From Lithodes maja (lineage: Eukaryota > Arthropoda > Malacostraca > Decapoda > Lithodidae), in the NCBI GenBank assembly GCA_037953745.1, contig JBAKBP010001581.1, forward strand, positions 143,526 to 207,525: a stretch of DNA of 64,000 nucleotides, given 5' to 3'. Shown piece after piece: positions 42,672 to 52,757 of the stretch (within the stretch, counting starts at the first letter, position 1; each line of letters opens with the position of its first letter). Below the pieces are notes generated by a model, which was given only the letters and a program-made list of their open reading frames with translations, did no database searches and was not told where the DNA came from. A program made the position numbers and the translations under genes.

Positions 42672-42865
42672 TTTTGTGAACAGTATAATTTTTTGCAGAG
42701 TTGTACAACATTTGTTTGTTCGTACTTTAGCGTACATATTGAAGAATATTTTTTTTTGTAAGGCAATTAGGAGAGCATTTAAGAGACTCCAGTTAATTTA
42801 GTAATTAGTGCTTGCATAAGGGAGTTTAACACTTTTGTCTCGAGAATTTTTTGGTGAACTTCAGT
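42672..42865 (+). other. Internal leader between primer site and gag ATG
   Basis: An untranslated, T-rich stretch with a nine-T run near 42750. The gag reading frame is closed upstream by an in-frame TAA at 42827-42829. A TTG at 42851 extends the open frame by five codons, but the first ATG is at 42866. No gene is seen. Confidence 0.7.
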
Positions 42866-45800
42866 ATGTCGGGCCCTAGTACTGACGAGGAGCGAGAGAT
42901 GCTAAGTGAGGAGGTGCCGTTAGTAACTAGTGAGGAGGATGCTAGACTTTTTGTGAGTAAGCAGTACCATGTGACGGAGGAGAGGCTGACTGGGGTGAAT
43001 GTTTATGGCTTGCACCTGATAGCCAAGGTTTTGGGTCTATCCAATGTAGGAGGGATGTCCAAGGGGGAGCTGATTTCCTGGGTGTTGCGTGGGCGACATG
43101 GGGTTTCGGAGGAGAGGGCGTTTGGGGGGGTTCCTCCCCAGATCCCCTCTCACTCGACTCCCACAGTGCCGTCCACTCAGTTGCCGGAGGTTAGCACTCT
43201 CCCACAGAGGGATGAGCATTGGAAGATTGGAGTGCCCTCGGGCGGTGCGTATGGTGGTTCCCCAGTTCTTGCCCCCCCTCCTTCAGTAGTGGCAGCTCCC
43301 TCTTCCTGCCTGTCTCCAGATATGATATTTAGACTTGAGCTTGCTAAAATTGAGTCTAGGAAGTATGAGATTGAGGCTGAGTCTAGGAAGCAGGAGATGG
43401 AGAATGAGGCTAGGAAGCAGGAGATGGAGAATGAGTCTAGGAAGCAGGAGAATGAGACTAGGAGGCATGAGATTGAGGTCAGGAGGCACGAGGCTGAGCT
43501 TAGATACGACTCCGAGAAATATTGTGCTCAGATAGACTTAGATAAGACTCGTGCAGAGTCGACAGGGATTCGGATGGGCCGTGAGGGCCAAGTAAGAGAA
43601 CAGTCCTTGTCCCACTTAGTCAAGTTGGTGCCGGCATTTAGTGAAACTGAAGTCACAGAATTTTTTAATCGTTTTGAGAAGAAGTGTAGGGAGCATAATT
43701 GGCCTGAAGAGAAGTGGGCAGCTCTAGTCTCCTCAAGACTTACGGGTAAGGGTCTGAAGGCTTATGATGCACTGCCTTTAGAGTCTTGCATTGACTACCC
43801 AGTATTGAAGAGAGCTGTCCTACGGGCATACGAGTTGCAACCAGAAACATATCGATTGAAGTTTCGGGGTGTTACGAAGACTAGGGAGGCGACCTTTCTT
43901 GAACATGCCCGGGACTTAAAAGATGCACTTGCTAACTGGACACGTTCTGAGAAAGCTGAGACGGCCGAACAGTTGACTGAGCTGTTTCTGCTCGAGCAGT
44001 TTTATAAGTGTACTGGTGCAGATATGACTTTAACTATTAAAGAAAAGAACCCTAAAACTCTACAGGAGGCAGCTGAGATGGCTGACCTCCGGCTATCATT
44101 AATTCGTGGGTGCGGGTCTGCCCAGCGTAGTGAGGCAGGTAACAAGGGGCGTGACACCCCACCCCCCCGAGTTAGTGATATACATTATGCAAACAAGTAC
44201 AAGAGCTATGATACCAAGACTGACCACAAGACTAACACCGTCCCATTTAAGAAGGGGCCGGGCCCTTCCCAGTACCAAGGGAAGCCCAGAGGGGAGTTGG
44301 AGTGTTATCTTTGTCATGAAAAGGGGCACTTTGCAAGAGTCTGTCCTAGCAAACCACCTACAGCAGCTGTGTCTTTGGCCTGCAACATTGGTGTGTCTCC
44401 GAAGTCTTCTGAGTTTGCCCGGGGCAGTTCGTCAGAGGCTGAGGCACAGCCAATGCAGAAACACCTGAGAGGCTCGAACCCTGCTCAGGATGTTTTTTGC
44501 GACCATAGAGGACGGGGTTGCGTGATGTGGGCGGGGCGCAAGCATGGAGTAGAGGTCTTGCGTGATACAGGTGCTTCCCAGACTCTGATGAACAATTTGA
44601 CTGGCTACCCTATAAATGCGGCTCGGGTGGTAGTGGTGCAGGGTATTAATGCAACTCGGTCATACCCGCTGGTGCGGTTGGAGTTGGAGGTGGATGGTGT
44701 GACACGTGAATTGGATGTTGGGATTGTGGAGAAACTGCCAGTGGAGGGCGTCGACCTTCTTCTCGGCAACGACTTTGCAATGCCCGCTTCTGAGGTTCTA
44801 CCCTTAGTCGTTGCCGAGAGGCCGGCCGACGTGAGTGGGGGAGAACAAGAGTGTGTCGAGCGGTGCCAGGCACAACCCATGGCGTGTGCTGTCACCCGAG
44901 CTCGGGCAGCTAAAGTGTCACAGCCTAGTCCTCCGTCTTCAGACCAGCAGAGGAACGATCAACAGGAGGAGGCTAAAGCTGGAGTTGGTTTTAAGAGTTT
45001 TGACTCGGCGGCTCTCCTGGGTGATTCAGTATTGGCACCTATGTTAGAGTCTGGAGAGGCCCCAGGACCTGTCACAGCTAGTGAGGAGGTAGGGCCGGAA
45101 GAGACTCCGAGGCAGCAACGTTGCACACGGAGAGAAAAAAGGATTGCTCAGTTTGATATTGGGGAAGGATTTGGGTTGCTTCGGAAGCATCTAGACAGGT
45201 TGGTTCCCTCAGATATTTGTAAACTGCAGTTGGAGGATCCGGAAGTTCAGAAGTGTGGTAATGGTGCTGTCGAGATTAAACACGAGGACGGGGAAGCATG
45301 TCATGTGAACCTGGTGGAGGAGTTTGTGAGGCAACCACCTGCGCAGCCTACTGTCCCTGCGTTGGTCTGCCGCGGCCAAGGTGGAGAAGGAGAGGGGGGC
45401 AGTAGGGCACAGGTGGAGGAGAGTAGGGATTGTCATGTCTCGGCGAAGCAGTGGGCGGGGGACACGAGTCTGGTGGCTGTGGAAGTGCTAGAGCACCTGC
45501 CTGAGCAGCAGTGTGCAGCACTCCAGCACCAGCTCGGTTCATACCCCACTGGTCGTGCCGAGCCCCTGAGTCTCACAACTCGGGCGGTGCGAGATGTTCC
45601 GCAGGCAGGTCATGTGACTGTTAAAAGACCGTTAGCCTCGTTGTTTCGGTGGTTTAAGGTGGGCGACGAGGCCTTGGCATGGTTGCCAGGTCAGGGTCGA
45701 CCCATGGCTGCCAAGGGTGGTGGTCAAAAGGAGGACATTGAGCAGATTGGTAGGGTCGGCTGTGGTATCGCAGTGCCCGGTCGTCACATAGCCTCCCAAT

Positions 45801-46696
45801 GCTGCTCTAGTCTAATGCAACAGCCCTACCACAGACCGACTGTATCTGGCCATGTCGCTAAAAGCGGTGATGCTGCGCAGGCAGATGTCGTCACAAGGAA
45901 TGTGGGGGTGCGCATGTACGGTATCGGCGGGGAAGCCTTAGCTATAATGAACTGTGGGAGTGACTGCACGGGTGGTACTGATTGTCCCTCTCATGACCTG
46001 GCTGTTCTAGGGACGAAGGTGGAGAAGGAGGGAGACTACAGGTTAGAAGCTGCGGTCTCGGCTGGGTTGTGGGAGGGCACAAGGCATGTTGTTCGTGGAG
46101 ACAGTGCAAGGCAGTTATTTACTAGGCTATGGCAGTACTTTCGCATGTTTGTTGCTTCTCCAGGCCTGAGGTACGGGGTAGAATCCGACATGCAGGCTGG
46201 AGATAGTGCAAGGCTCAGTTTAATTCCCTGCCGTATAAATCCTGCTCGACAGCCTATGGTGCAAGCAGAGCTGGATTACGTGTGGACGAAGGATCTGAGG
46301 GATAAGGAATGTCGTGAGTGGTCGTTGCGTGTAACTTTGTCCGAGCGCGCTAAAGAGGTATGTGGTTTTGTTGTGGACGGGAGTACCTACCAGTGCAATG
46401 TTATGCCCTACGGACTTAAGAACGCACCAGCAACGTGTCAGAGCCTGATGAATGAAAGTGAAAAGGACAATGATGCGCTGGGGCATTTCGAGATCTATGT
46501 TCCAGCCTATGGTCCGGTCGGTGTAGTTTACCCAGATCATTACCCTCTCAAGATCTTGGACCCGTTTCACAATCGGAATATGAGGCTGACCAGGTGGTCA
46601 CTAAGGTTATTGGTATATAACCTGGACATAAGCCATATTGCCGGTTGTGACAACGAGGTTGCATGTGGTCGTTCAGGGGTATATGATCCTGGGTAA
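42866..46696 (+). CDS. Gag-protease polyprotein with mosaic pol remnant
   Basis: An unbroken 1,276-codon frame from the first ATG, which has A at -3 (upstream in-frame TAA at 42827). Residues about 153-234 are a charged coiled coil made of short ESRKQEMEN-like repeats. Residues about 251-412 look like the SCAN-like capsid domain of animal Gypsy elements. A CCHC zinc knuckle (CYLCHEKGHFARVC) spans 480-493. The aspartic protease has DTGAS at 567-571 and DLLLGND at 630-636. Beyond this, pol is only scraps: CHVNL at 812-816 (end of integrase in related elements), AGHVTVKRP near 916 (integrase HHCC-like), VGDEALAWLPGQGRP from 932 (integrase C-terminal-like), MVQAELDY from 1131 and MPYGLKNAPAT at 1180-1190 (RT), and DH at 1224-1225 with DN at 1262-1263 (end of RNase H). 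About 30 residues separate the RT motif from the RNase H tail where some 200 are normal, so the RT Y-x-D-D is missing. No integrase D,D-35-E core is visible. Gag and protease may be functional; the pol part should be enzymatically dead. Confidence 0.85.
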   Translation: MSGPSTDEEREMLSEEVPLVTSEEDARLFVSKQYHVTEERLTGVNVYGLHLIAKVLGLSNVGGMSKGELISWVLRGRHGVSEERAFGGVPPQIPSHSTPTVPSTQLPEVSTLPQRDEHWKIGVPSGGAYGGSPVLAPPPSVVAAPSSCLSPDMIFRLELAKIESRKYEIEAESRKQEMENEARKQEMENESRKQENETRRHEIEVRRHEAELRYDSEKYCAQIDLDKTRAESTGIRMGREGQVREQSLSHLVKLVPAFSETEVTEFFNRFEKKCREHNWPEEKWAALVSSRLTGKGLKAYDALPLESCIDYPVLKRAVLRAYELQPETYRLKFRGVTKTREATFLEHARDLKDALANWTRSEKAETAEQLTELFLLEQFYKCTGADMTLTIKEKNPKTLQEAAEMADLRLSLIRGCGSAQRSEAGNKGRDTPPPRVSDIHYANKYKSYDTKTDHKTNTVPFKKGPGPSQYQGKPRGELECYLCHEKGHFARVCPSKPPTAAVSLACNIGVSPKSSEFARGSSSEAEAQPMQKHLRGSNPAQDVFCDHRGRGCVMWAGRKHGVEVLRDTGASQTLMNNLTGYPINAARVVVVQGINATRSYPLVRLELEVDGVTRELDVGIVEKLPVEGVDLLLGNDFAMPASEVLPLVVAERPADVSGGEQECVERCQAQPMACAVTRARAAKVSQPSPPSSDQQRNDQQEEAKAGVGFKSFDSAALLGDSVLAPMLESGEAPGPVTASEEVGPEETPRQQRCTRREKRIAQFDIGEGFGLLRKHLDRLVPSDICKLQLEDPEVQKCGNGAVEIKHEDGEACHVNLVEEFVRQPPAQPTVPALVCRGQGGEGEGGSRAQVEESRDCHVSAKQWAGDTSLVAVEVLEHLPEQQCAALQHQLGSYPTGRAEPLSLTTRAVRDVPQAGHVTVKRPLASLFRWFKVGDEALAWLPGQGRPMAAKGGGQKEDIEQIGRVGCGIAVPGRHIASQCCSSLMQQPYHRPTVSGHVAKSGDAAQADVVTRNVGVRMYGIGGEALAIMNCGSDCTGGTDCPSHDLAVLGTKVEKEGDYRLEAAVSAGLWEGTRHVVRGDSARQLFTRLWQYFRMFVASPGLRYGVESDMQAGDSARLSLIPCRINPARQPMVQAELDYVWTKDLRDKECREWSLRVTLSERAKEVCGFVVDGSTYQCNVMPYGLKNAPATCQSLMNESEKDNDALGHFEIYVPAYGPVGVVYPDHYPLKILDPFHNRNMRLTRWSLRLLVYNLDISHIAGCDNEVACGRSGVYDPG

Positions 46697-47172
46697 ATTG
46701 ACACACGGGTAGCCTCCTGCTTTGGTTTGAGTAGTATTTTGCGCTTGGTGCTTGTTGGCTCGCGGTTGTAGCCCAGCGTATTGGGTCGTAAAGCAGGATT
46801 GTTGAGCGTTTGGTATAGAAGAAAATAGGCTGCCCTTATAGTGCAGCCGAAAAAAACATATTAAAATATAAAAATCATATAAAAACTCTTTCTTTTTGAT
46901 GAAGATAATTGTATAAGTTTGTCATAGCCTATAAGGTTTGAGTAGTCCACGAACTATCAAACGGCTGAGCTGCTGTAAGCTCGCTCTGGGAGCATGATAT
47001 TGTGTCTTTTACTATTGTTGGGAGGAGTTATGAAATGTGAATTTTTTTTTTATAAGATGTGTTTTAGTGATAAACTCAGCGTTGTTTTAGTGCCATGCGG
47101 TCGCTGGGTGTGAGGGGTTTGATGGGGTTCTGTATATCAGATTTTAGCTCAGGGTTGAGCAAGTAAAATCTT
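46697..47172 (+). other. 3' untranslated internal region
   Basis: About 480 bp between the stop codon and the polypurine tract with no long open frame and no envelope gene. It contains an A-rich patch near 46850-46890 and a T run near 47041-47051. This is typical spacer of a Gypsy element whose frame ends in RNase H. Confidence 0.75.
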
Positions 47173-47180
47173 GGGGGAGG
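47173..47180 (+). promoter_or_regulatory. Polypurine tract
   Basis: GGGGGAGG directly abuts the TGTGAC start of the 3' LTR. In LTR elements this RNase H-resistant tract primes plus-strand synthesis. It is short but correctly placed. Confidence 0.8.
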
Positions 47181-47612
47181 TGTGACGCATGTCGAGTATG
47201 AGCATGCTGTACAGAACGCCCAGTCAGGCCCCACCCTCGCTAGGATCGTCAGGGCAGGAACTTTGGCTGTAGTCTGTGTAGAGTTTCCTAACTCAGTTTA
47301 TGTGAACCGTTGTACTATAAGTATTATCATTATGTATTTTGTTTTCTTCTAAGTCAACGAGTTCTATTTTATATCATTAGTTATAAGTATTGTGTGTGGG
47401 ACTTATATACAATGATGAGAGAGAGAGTTATGTAACGACAGCCAGTGAGCGCGCCACGAGGTGTGTAGGCCTAACTCCCTCCTCCCTTCCTCCCTTCCTC
47501 CCTTTCAGCGCGTGGGAAGTTCTTTGTCGATCCCAGATTGAGAGAGTATATGACGTCATGATTGCCAGTGGGCGGTCCTTAGTGTTGGCGATATGCTCGC
47601 TACAGGGCCGAG

Positions 47613-47649
47613 TATAAAAAGAGAGGTCCTCGCCACAATTCTTCAGAAC
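47613..47649 (+). promoter_or_regulatory. Same core promoter in the 3' LTR
   Basis: Identical TATAAAAAG and TTCAGAAC, 6,373 bp downstream. If active it would read outward through the rest of the 3' LTR into the satellite, giving satellite RNA in the C-rich sense. Confidence 0.5.
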
Positions 47650-48564
47650 TCATCAGGCAAAGCGACCTCTCATATCCCTTGCAACTATCGATATTCTTCC
47701 GACTGATGTGAACTTTCTCTACTCTCTGAACAGCCTATTTTCTTCTCTTCTCGTCCCTTTTTAACCAATGACCCCTTTGGTGCAGATTTAGTCAGCCAAA
47801 GTATTATCGCTTGAGTTCTCACGAGATAAGTGCCTGTTAGATAGCCTATTTTTGGAAGGGTTAACTAGAATAGGATTGATTGATGTTTGTTGCACTCGTA
47901 TATGTATTTCCCTGTGTACTATTATTCATGTTCCTGTTTTCTGCTGGTTTAGGTAATGCTAGACTGGGATAGGGTTCCTCGAGTTGTGATTTCCTATGAG
48001 TACTAGGTTGCGGTTGAACCAGTACAATTGCAACGGAGACGTGGAACGCCTAGGTGGTCTTTCTGACTGTGTACCGTGGGAGTTTAGCACTGTGTTGCGA
48101 GTGAGGGCTTTTGCCTGTGCCACCCAACACTGTGCTATCTCATTTGCTTGACTTTGAGAGGATCGCCAGGAGAGAACCAGATACTAGTGATCTGGATCTC
48201 TCAAGAGAGCATCCCGTCAATTACCGTAATTTGGCCGCACAGTCTTAAGGACCTCGCTAGGCTACGAGCCGCTTGCTCAGCCATTGTCTCCTAACCTTAG
48301 ATATCCCAGCTAGACTTTGCTCGACCAGCAGATACAGTATAGTATTGAAGTTTCTCCTTATGTATATTATTGTTTAAGCACTATTGATTTCATGTGTGGC
48401 ACGCTTAGCTACTTCAGAGATTAGTGGCCCACGAGCACAATCTTAGTAGGCTATTGCTAGTGCATTGTCGGAGTACTTCTTCTTAATGTTTGCCATATCC
48501 TATTGCTTATTCTTATAATTCTTCTTATGTCAATTTAAAGCCTTTAATTACCAGTGAGTTATTC

Positions 48565-48570
48565 ATTAAA
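48565..48570 (+). terminator. Candidate polyadenylation signal ATTAAA in 3' LTR
   Basis: ATTAAA is the commonest variant of AATAAA, and I noticed no AATAAA in the LTR. It lies about 920 bp after the predicted start site, which would make R unusually long. Other A/T-rich sites could serve instead, so this is a weak call. Confidence 0.25.
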
Positions 48571-49024
48571 TTGCTGTTCAAAATCCGATACTTACTTCTT
48601 ATGAGTATTCGAGAAGCATCTAACTTATCAGAAGATTCCTTGCTTGATGCTCGAGGACTATTGTTTAACGTAACGTAATAGTGCCGATCCGAAGTAGAGG
48701 GTGGAGGACTTCTTAAGTTCTTAGTTCAAGGGTGGATTACTTCGGCTTCGGCCAACACTATTCTTTAGTGTTGTAGTACTTTCTTCTTTGTTTGATTGTT
48801 GACCAGACTAGATAACTCCCGTCTTGTTATTAGTCTGTTGTGTGAAACGCTAGTACCGAGTTCTTGTATACCCCGTTATAGCAGATAGAACTCTGGAGGG
48901 TAGTGGCGTTTTTTGTTCGGCTGGCAGTACTCTGGGGTTGGGATCGTGTGTTTCCGTTGTGGCAGCGAGCCATACTCGAGTCCTGTGTAAGAGCCCTAGT
49001 GTACCCGAGTGCCCGGTCGTAACA

Positions 49025-49028
49025 CCAT
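49025..49028. repeat. Target-site duplication, right (CCAT)
   Basis: CCAT follows the GTAACA terminus of the 3' LTR and matches the left copy exactly. The satellite then continues CTATCACGG in phase. Confidence 0.93.
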
Positions 49029-52000
49029 CTATCACGGAGGAGAGAAGGAAGAATAACACTACATAAGGTGCTGTATATCCCGCTGCCAAGTACACTACAC
49101 AATACCTCCTCCTACTACCTATCTACCTAATTATCAATCCATCTATCACGGAGGAGAGTTAGAAGAATAACATTACATAAGGTGCTGTATATCCCGCTGC
49201 CAAGTACACTACACAATATCTACCTAATTATCAATCCATCTATCACGGAGGAGAGAAGGAAGAAAAACACTACATAAGGTGCTGTATATCCCGCTGCCAA
49301 GTACACTACACAATACCTCCTCCTTCTACCTATCTACCAAATTATCAATCCATCTATCACGGAGTAGAGAAAGAAGAATAACACTACATAAGGTGCTGTA
49401 TATCCCGCTGCCAAGTACACTACACAATACCTCCTCCTCCTACTTATCTACCTAATTATCAATCCATCTATCACAGAGGAGAGAAGGAAGAATAACACTA
49501 CATAAGGTGCTGTATATCCCGCTGCCAAATACACTACACAATACCTCTTCCTCCTACCTATCTACCTAATTATCAATCCATCTATCACAGAGGAGAGAAG
49601 GAAGAATAACACTACATAAGGTGCTGTATATCCCGCTGCCAAGTACACTACACAATACCTCCTCCTACTACCTATCTACCTAATTATCAATCCATCTATC
49701 ATGGAGGAGAGAAGGAAGAATACCACTACATAAGGTGCTGTATATCCCGCTGCCAAGTACACTAGACAATACCTCCTCCTCCTACCTATCTACCTAAATA
49801 TCAATCCATCTATCACGGAGGAGAGAAGGAAGAATAACACTACATAAGGTGCTGTATATCCCGCTGCCAAGTACACTACACAATACCTCCTCCTCCTACC
49901 TATCTACCTAATTATCAATCCATCTATCACGGAGGAGAGAAGGAAGAATAACACTACGTAAGGTGCTGTATATCCCGCTGCCAAGTACACTAGACAATAC
50001 CTCCTCCTCCTACCTGTCTACCTAATTATCAATCCATCTATCACGGAGGAGAGAAGGAAGAATAACACTACATAAGGTTTTGTATATCCCACTGCCAAGT
50101 ACACTAGACAATACCTCCTCCTCCTACCTATCTACCTAAATATCAATCCATCTATCACGGAGGAGAGAAGGAAGGAAAACACTACATAAGGTGCTGTATA
50201 TCCCGCTGCCAAGTACACTACACAATACCTCCTCCTCCTACCTCTCTACCTAATTATCAATCCATCTATCACGGAGGAGAGAAGGAAGAATAACACTACA
50301 TAAGGTGCTGTATATCCGGCTGCCAAGTACACTAGACAATACCTCCTCCTCCTACCTATCTACCTAGTTATCAATCCATCTATCACGGAGGAGAGAAGGA
50401 AGAATAACACTACATAAGGTGAGGAATATCCCGCTGCCAAGTACACTACACAATACCTCCTCCTCCTACCTATCTACCTAATTATCAATCCATCTATCAC
50501 GGAGGAGAGAAGGAAGAATAACACTACATAAGGTGCTGTATATCCCGCTGCCAAGTACACTACACAACACCTCCTCCTCCTACCTATCTACCTAATTATC
50601 AATCCATCTATCACGGAGGAGAGAAGGAAGAATAACACTACATAAGGTGCTGTATATCCCGCTGCCACGTACACTACACAATACCTCCTCCTCCTACCTA
50701 TCTACCTAGTTATCAATCCATCTATCACAGAGGAGAGAAGGAAGAATAACACTACATAAGGTGCTGTATATCCCGCTGCCAAGTACACTACACAATACCT
50801 CCTCCTCAACCCTATTTACCTAATTATCAATCCATCTATCACGGAGGAGAGAAGGAAGAATAACACTACATAAGGTGCTGTATATCCCGCTGCCAAGTAC
50901 ACTACACAATACCTCCTCCTCCTACCTATCTACCTAATTATCAATCAATCTATGATGGAGGAGAGAAGGAAGAATAACACTACATAAGGTGCTGTATATC
51001 CCGCTGCCAAGTACACTACACAATACCTCCTCCTCTTACCTATCTACCTAATTATCAATCCATTTATCACGGAGGAGAGAAGGAAGAATAACACTACATA
51101 AGGTGCTGTATATCCCGCTGCCAAGTACACTACACAATACCTCCTCCTCCTACCTATCTACCTAATTATCAATCCATCTATCACGGAGGAGGGAAGGAAG
51201 TATAACACTACATAAGGTGCTGTATATCCCGCTGCCAAGTATACTACACAATACCTCCTCCTCCTACCTATCTACCTAATTATCAATCCATCTATCCCGG
51301 AGGAGAGAAGGAAGAATAACACTACATTAGGTGCTGTATATTCCGCTGCCAAGTACTCTAGACAATACCTCCTCCTCCTACCTATCTACCTACTTATCAA
51401 TCCATCTATCACGGAGGAGAGAAGGAAGAATAACACTACATAAGGTGCTGTATATCCCGCTGCCAAGTACACTACACAATACCTCCTCCTCCTACCTACC
51501 TACCTAATTAACAATCCATCTATCACGGAGGAGAGAAGGAAGAAAAACACTACATAAGGTGCTTTATATACCGCTGCCAAGTACACTACACAATACCTCC
51601 TCTTCCTACCTATCTACCTAATTATCAATCCATCTATCACAGAGGAGAGAAGGAAGAATAACACTACATAAGGTGCTGTATATCCCGCTGCCAAGTACAC
51701 TACACAATACCTCCTCCTCCTACCTATCTACCTAATTATCAATCCATCTATCATGGAGGAGAGAAGGAAGAATAACACTACATAAGGTGCTGTATATCCC
51801 GCTGCCATGTACACTACACAATACCTCCTCCTCCTACCTATCTACCTAATTATCAATCCATCTATCACGGAGGAGAGAAGGAAGAAAAACACTACATAAG
51901 GTGCTGTATATCCCGCTGCCAAGTACACTACACAATACCTCCTCCTCCTACCTATCTACCTATTATCAATCCATCTATCATGGAGGAGGGAAGGAAGTAT

Positions 52001-52757
52001 AACACTACATAAGGTGCTGTATATCCCCCTGCCAAGTACACTACACAATACCTCCTCCTCCTACCTATCTACCTAATTATCAATCCATCTATCACGGAGG
52101 AGAGAAGGAAGAATAACACTACATAGGGTGCTGTATATCCCGCTGCCAAGTACACTACACAATACCTCCTCCTCCTACCTATCTACCTAATTATCAATCC
52201 ATCTATCCCGGAGGAGAGAAGGAAGAATAACACTACATTAGGTGCTGTATATTCCGCTGCCAAGTACACTAGACAATACCTCCTCCTCCTACCTATCTAC
52301 CTACTTATCAATCCATCTATCACAGAGGAGAGAAGGAAGAATAACACTACATAAGGTGCTGTATATCCCGCTGCCAAGTACACTACACAATACCTCCTCC
52401 TACCTATCTACCTAATTAACAATCCATCTATCACGGAGGAGAGAAGGAAGAAAAACACTACATAAGGTGCTGTATATACCGCTGCCAAGTACAGTACACA
52501 ATACCTCCTCCTCCTACCTATCTACCTAATTATCAATCCATCTATCACGGAGGAGAGAAGGAAGAATAACACTACATAAGGTGTTGTATATACCGCTGCC
52601 AAGTACACTACACAATACCTCCTCCTCCTACCTATCTACCTAATTATCAATCCATCTATCACGGAGGAGAGAAGGAAGAATAACACTACATAAGGTGCTG
52701 TATATCCCGCTGCCAAGTACACTACACAATACCTCCTCCTCCTACCTATCTACCTAA

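Larger units (their letters stand above)
40808..49024 (+). mobile_element. LTR retrotransposon, Ty3/Gypsy class, probably non-autonomous
   Basis: An 8,217-bp insertion in the satellite with full LTR-element structure: 1,844-bp direct LTRs, a 4-bp target duplication, a primer binding site, one long gag-pro-pol-remnant frame and a polypurine tract. Copying would run through an RNA from the 5' LTR, reverse transcription in a Gag particle and integration. This copy cannot supply reverse transcriptase or integrase itself, since the RT active-site segment and the integrase core are missing from its frame. The two LTRs look identical, so insertion was recent and probably used enzymes from a complete relative. 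Integrase scraps lie before the RT scrap, suggesting a Gmr1-like domain order; that assignment is an inference from short matches. No envelope gene is present. Confidence 0.93.
47181..49024 (+). repeat. 3' long terminal repeat
   Basis: The partner of 40808-42651, displaced by exactly 6,373 bp at every landmark, so there is no net insertion or deletion. Reading the two side by side I found no substitution. It directly follows the polypurine tract and would supply the transcript 3' end. It also carries a second copy of the promoter, which could drive transcription into the right satellite block. Confidence 0.95.

Noticed and set aside
42457..42711. Minus-strand frame over the LTR end and primer site, and its relatives at 48830-49102
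   Set aside because: The two versions diverge as soon as the LTR ends, one running into the leader and the other into satellite, so the frame is chance.
43037..46570. Numerous 60-120-residue frames on both strands within the gag-pol region
   Set aside because: They are shadows of the long plus-strand frame, without domains of their own.
46697..47180. Possible envelope gene downstream of pol
   Set aside because: The interval is only about 480 bp, with stops in all frames and no signal peptide or membrane segment.
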